From Sporolactobacillus pectinivorans (GTDB taxonomy: Bacteria > Bacillota > Bacilli > Bacillales > Sporolactobacillaceae): 64,000 bases of DNA. The translations under genes were made by a program, and so were the position numbers. The notes under the pieces are model-generated. The model worked only from the letters and a program-made list of their open reading frames with translations. It had not been told where the DNA came from and made no database searches. The stretch is from positions 3,817,343-3,881,342 of the forward strand of contig NZ_NXGA01000001.1 in assembly GCF_002802965.1 (NCBI RefSeq). The letters are read 5' to 3'. Numbering within the stretch: the first letter of the stretch is position 1; each line of letters starts with the position of its first letter. Below are positions 63,835 through 64,000 of the stretch, one piece after another.

Positions 63835-64000
63835 TTTATCATCCCGACCCCATTATTATTTGAAATAAATAAACTGGTTATACTATTAGCTCAGTTTCTT
63901 TGGTTATAAAAAAATACCGGTTTTGCCCGATATTTTTTTGCCTGTCTGTTTAAAATGCCTCGATTGGAAGGTTCGGGCTCCCGTTTAAGGACAGGTCTGC

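Noticed and set aside
63905..63945. AT-rich hairpin near the right edge (ATACCGG ... CCCGATAT then T-run)
   Set aside because: Stem is imperfect and the gene it would serve lies outside the window.

Overview
The window looks like chromosome of a low-to-moderate-GC, spore-forming Bacillales lactic producer. The groES-groEL / rex / ydiF-type ABC-F neighbourhood resembles the Bacillus ydi-gro region. A complete malolactic locus (mleR, malolactic enzyme, malate permease) and a YjcZ-like sporulation micropeptide point towards Sporolactobacillus or a relative. The genus is inference from gene content only.

Region 1 (1 to about 24,100) is most of an integrative conjugative element (ICE) of the Tn916 type, ending next to the 3' end of guaA. 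Its cargo is copper and envelope functions: a lipoprotein transacylase (Lit family), a pspA-DUF4178-DUF4247 stress operon, two CopZ-like chaperones (one lacking the first metal cysteine), CopA ATPase under a promoter with a CsoR-type operator, a lipoprotein multicopper oxidase with a SHOCT partner, and a YdhK-like lipoprotein whose terminator carries a group IIC-like intron. The transfer module follows on the minus strand: tcpC, cwlT, a ConG-like membrane protein, a VirB4 ATPase, tcpE, ardA, tcpD, relaxase, a Tn916-like oriT, the FtsK-like coupling protein and two DUF961 genes. No integrase or excisionase lies inside the window, so the other ICE end is presumably to the left.

Region 2 (24,105 to 30,344) is core or accessory chromosome: guaA, an ion permease, small unknown genes, a secreted DUF3298 protein, an ABM-domain protein and a protein built of homing-endonuclease-associated repeats.

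Region 3 (about 30,350 to 51,300) is a prophage with no terminase, portal, protease or capsid genes. It keeps a cI/cro switch, antirepressor, DnaD-like protein, an ArpU-type late regulator, an intact siphovirus tail module (terminator-like protein to tail spike), XhlA, two LLH holins and a GH25 endolysin. The integrase is a C-terminal relic, a cro-like gene has ACG where its start should be, and head-gene remnants mark a deletion scar. It is either a decaying prophage or a tailocin-like particle locus.

Region 4 (51,361 to 64,000) is core chromosome: groEL and groES with a perfect CIRCE, a CPBP membrane protease, methionine aminopeptidase, Rex, the malolactic genes, an ABC-F ATPase, a cluster of DnaA boxes, an SRPBCC protein and an S66 peptidase-like protein that has lost the segment normally carrying its nucleophilic serine.
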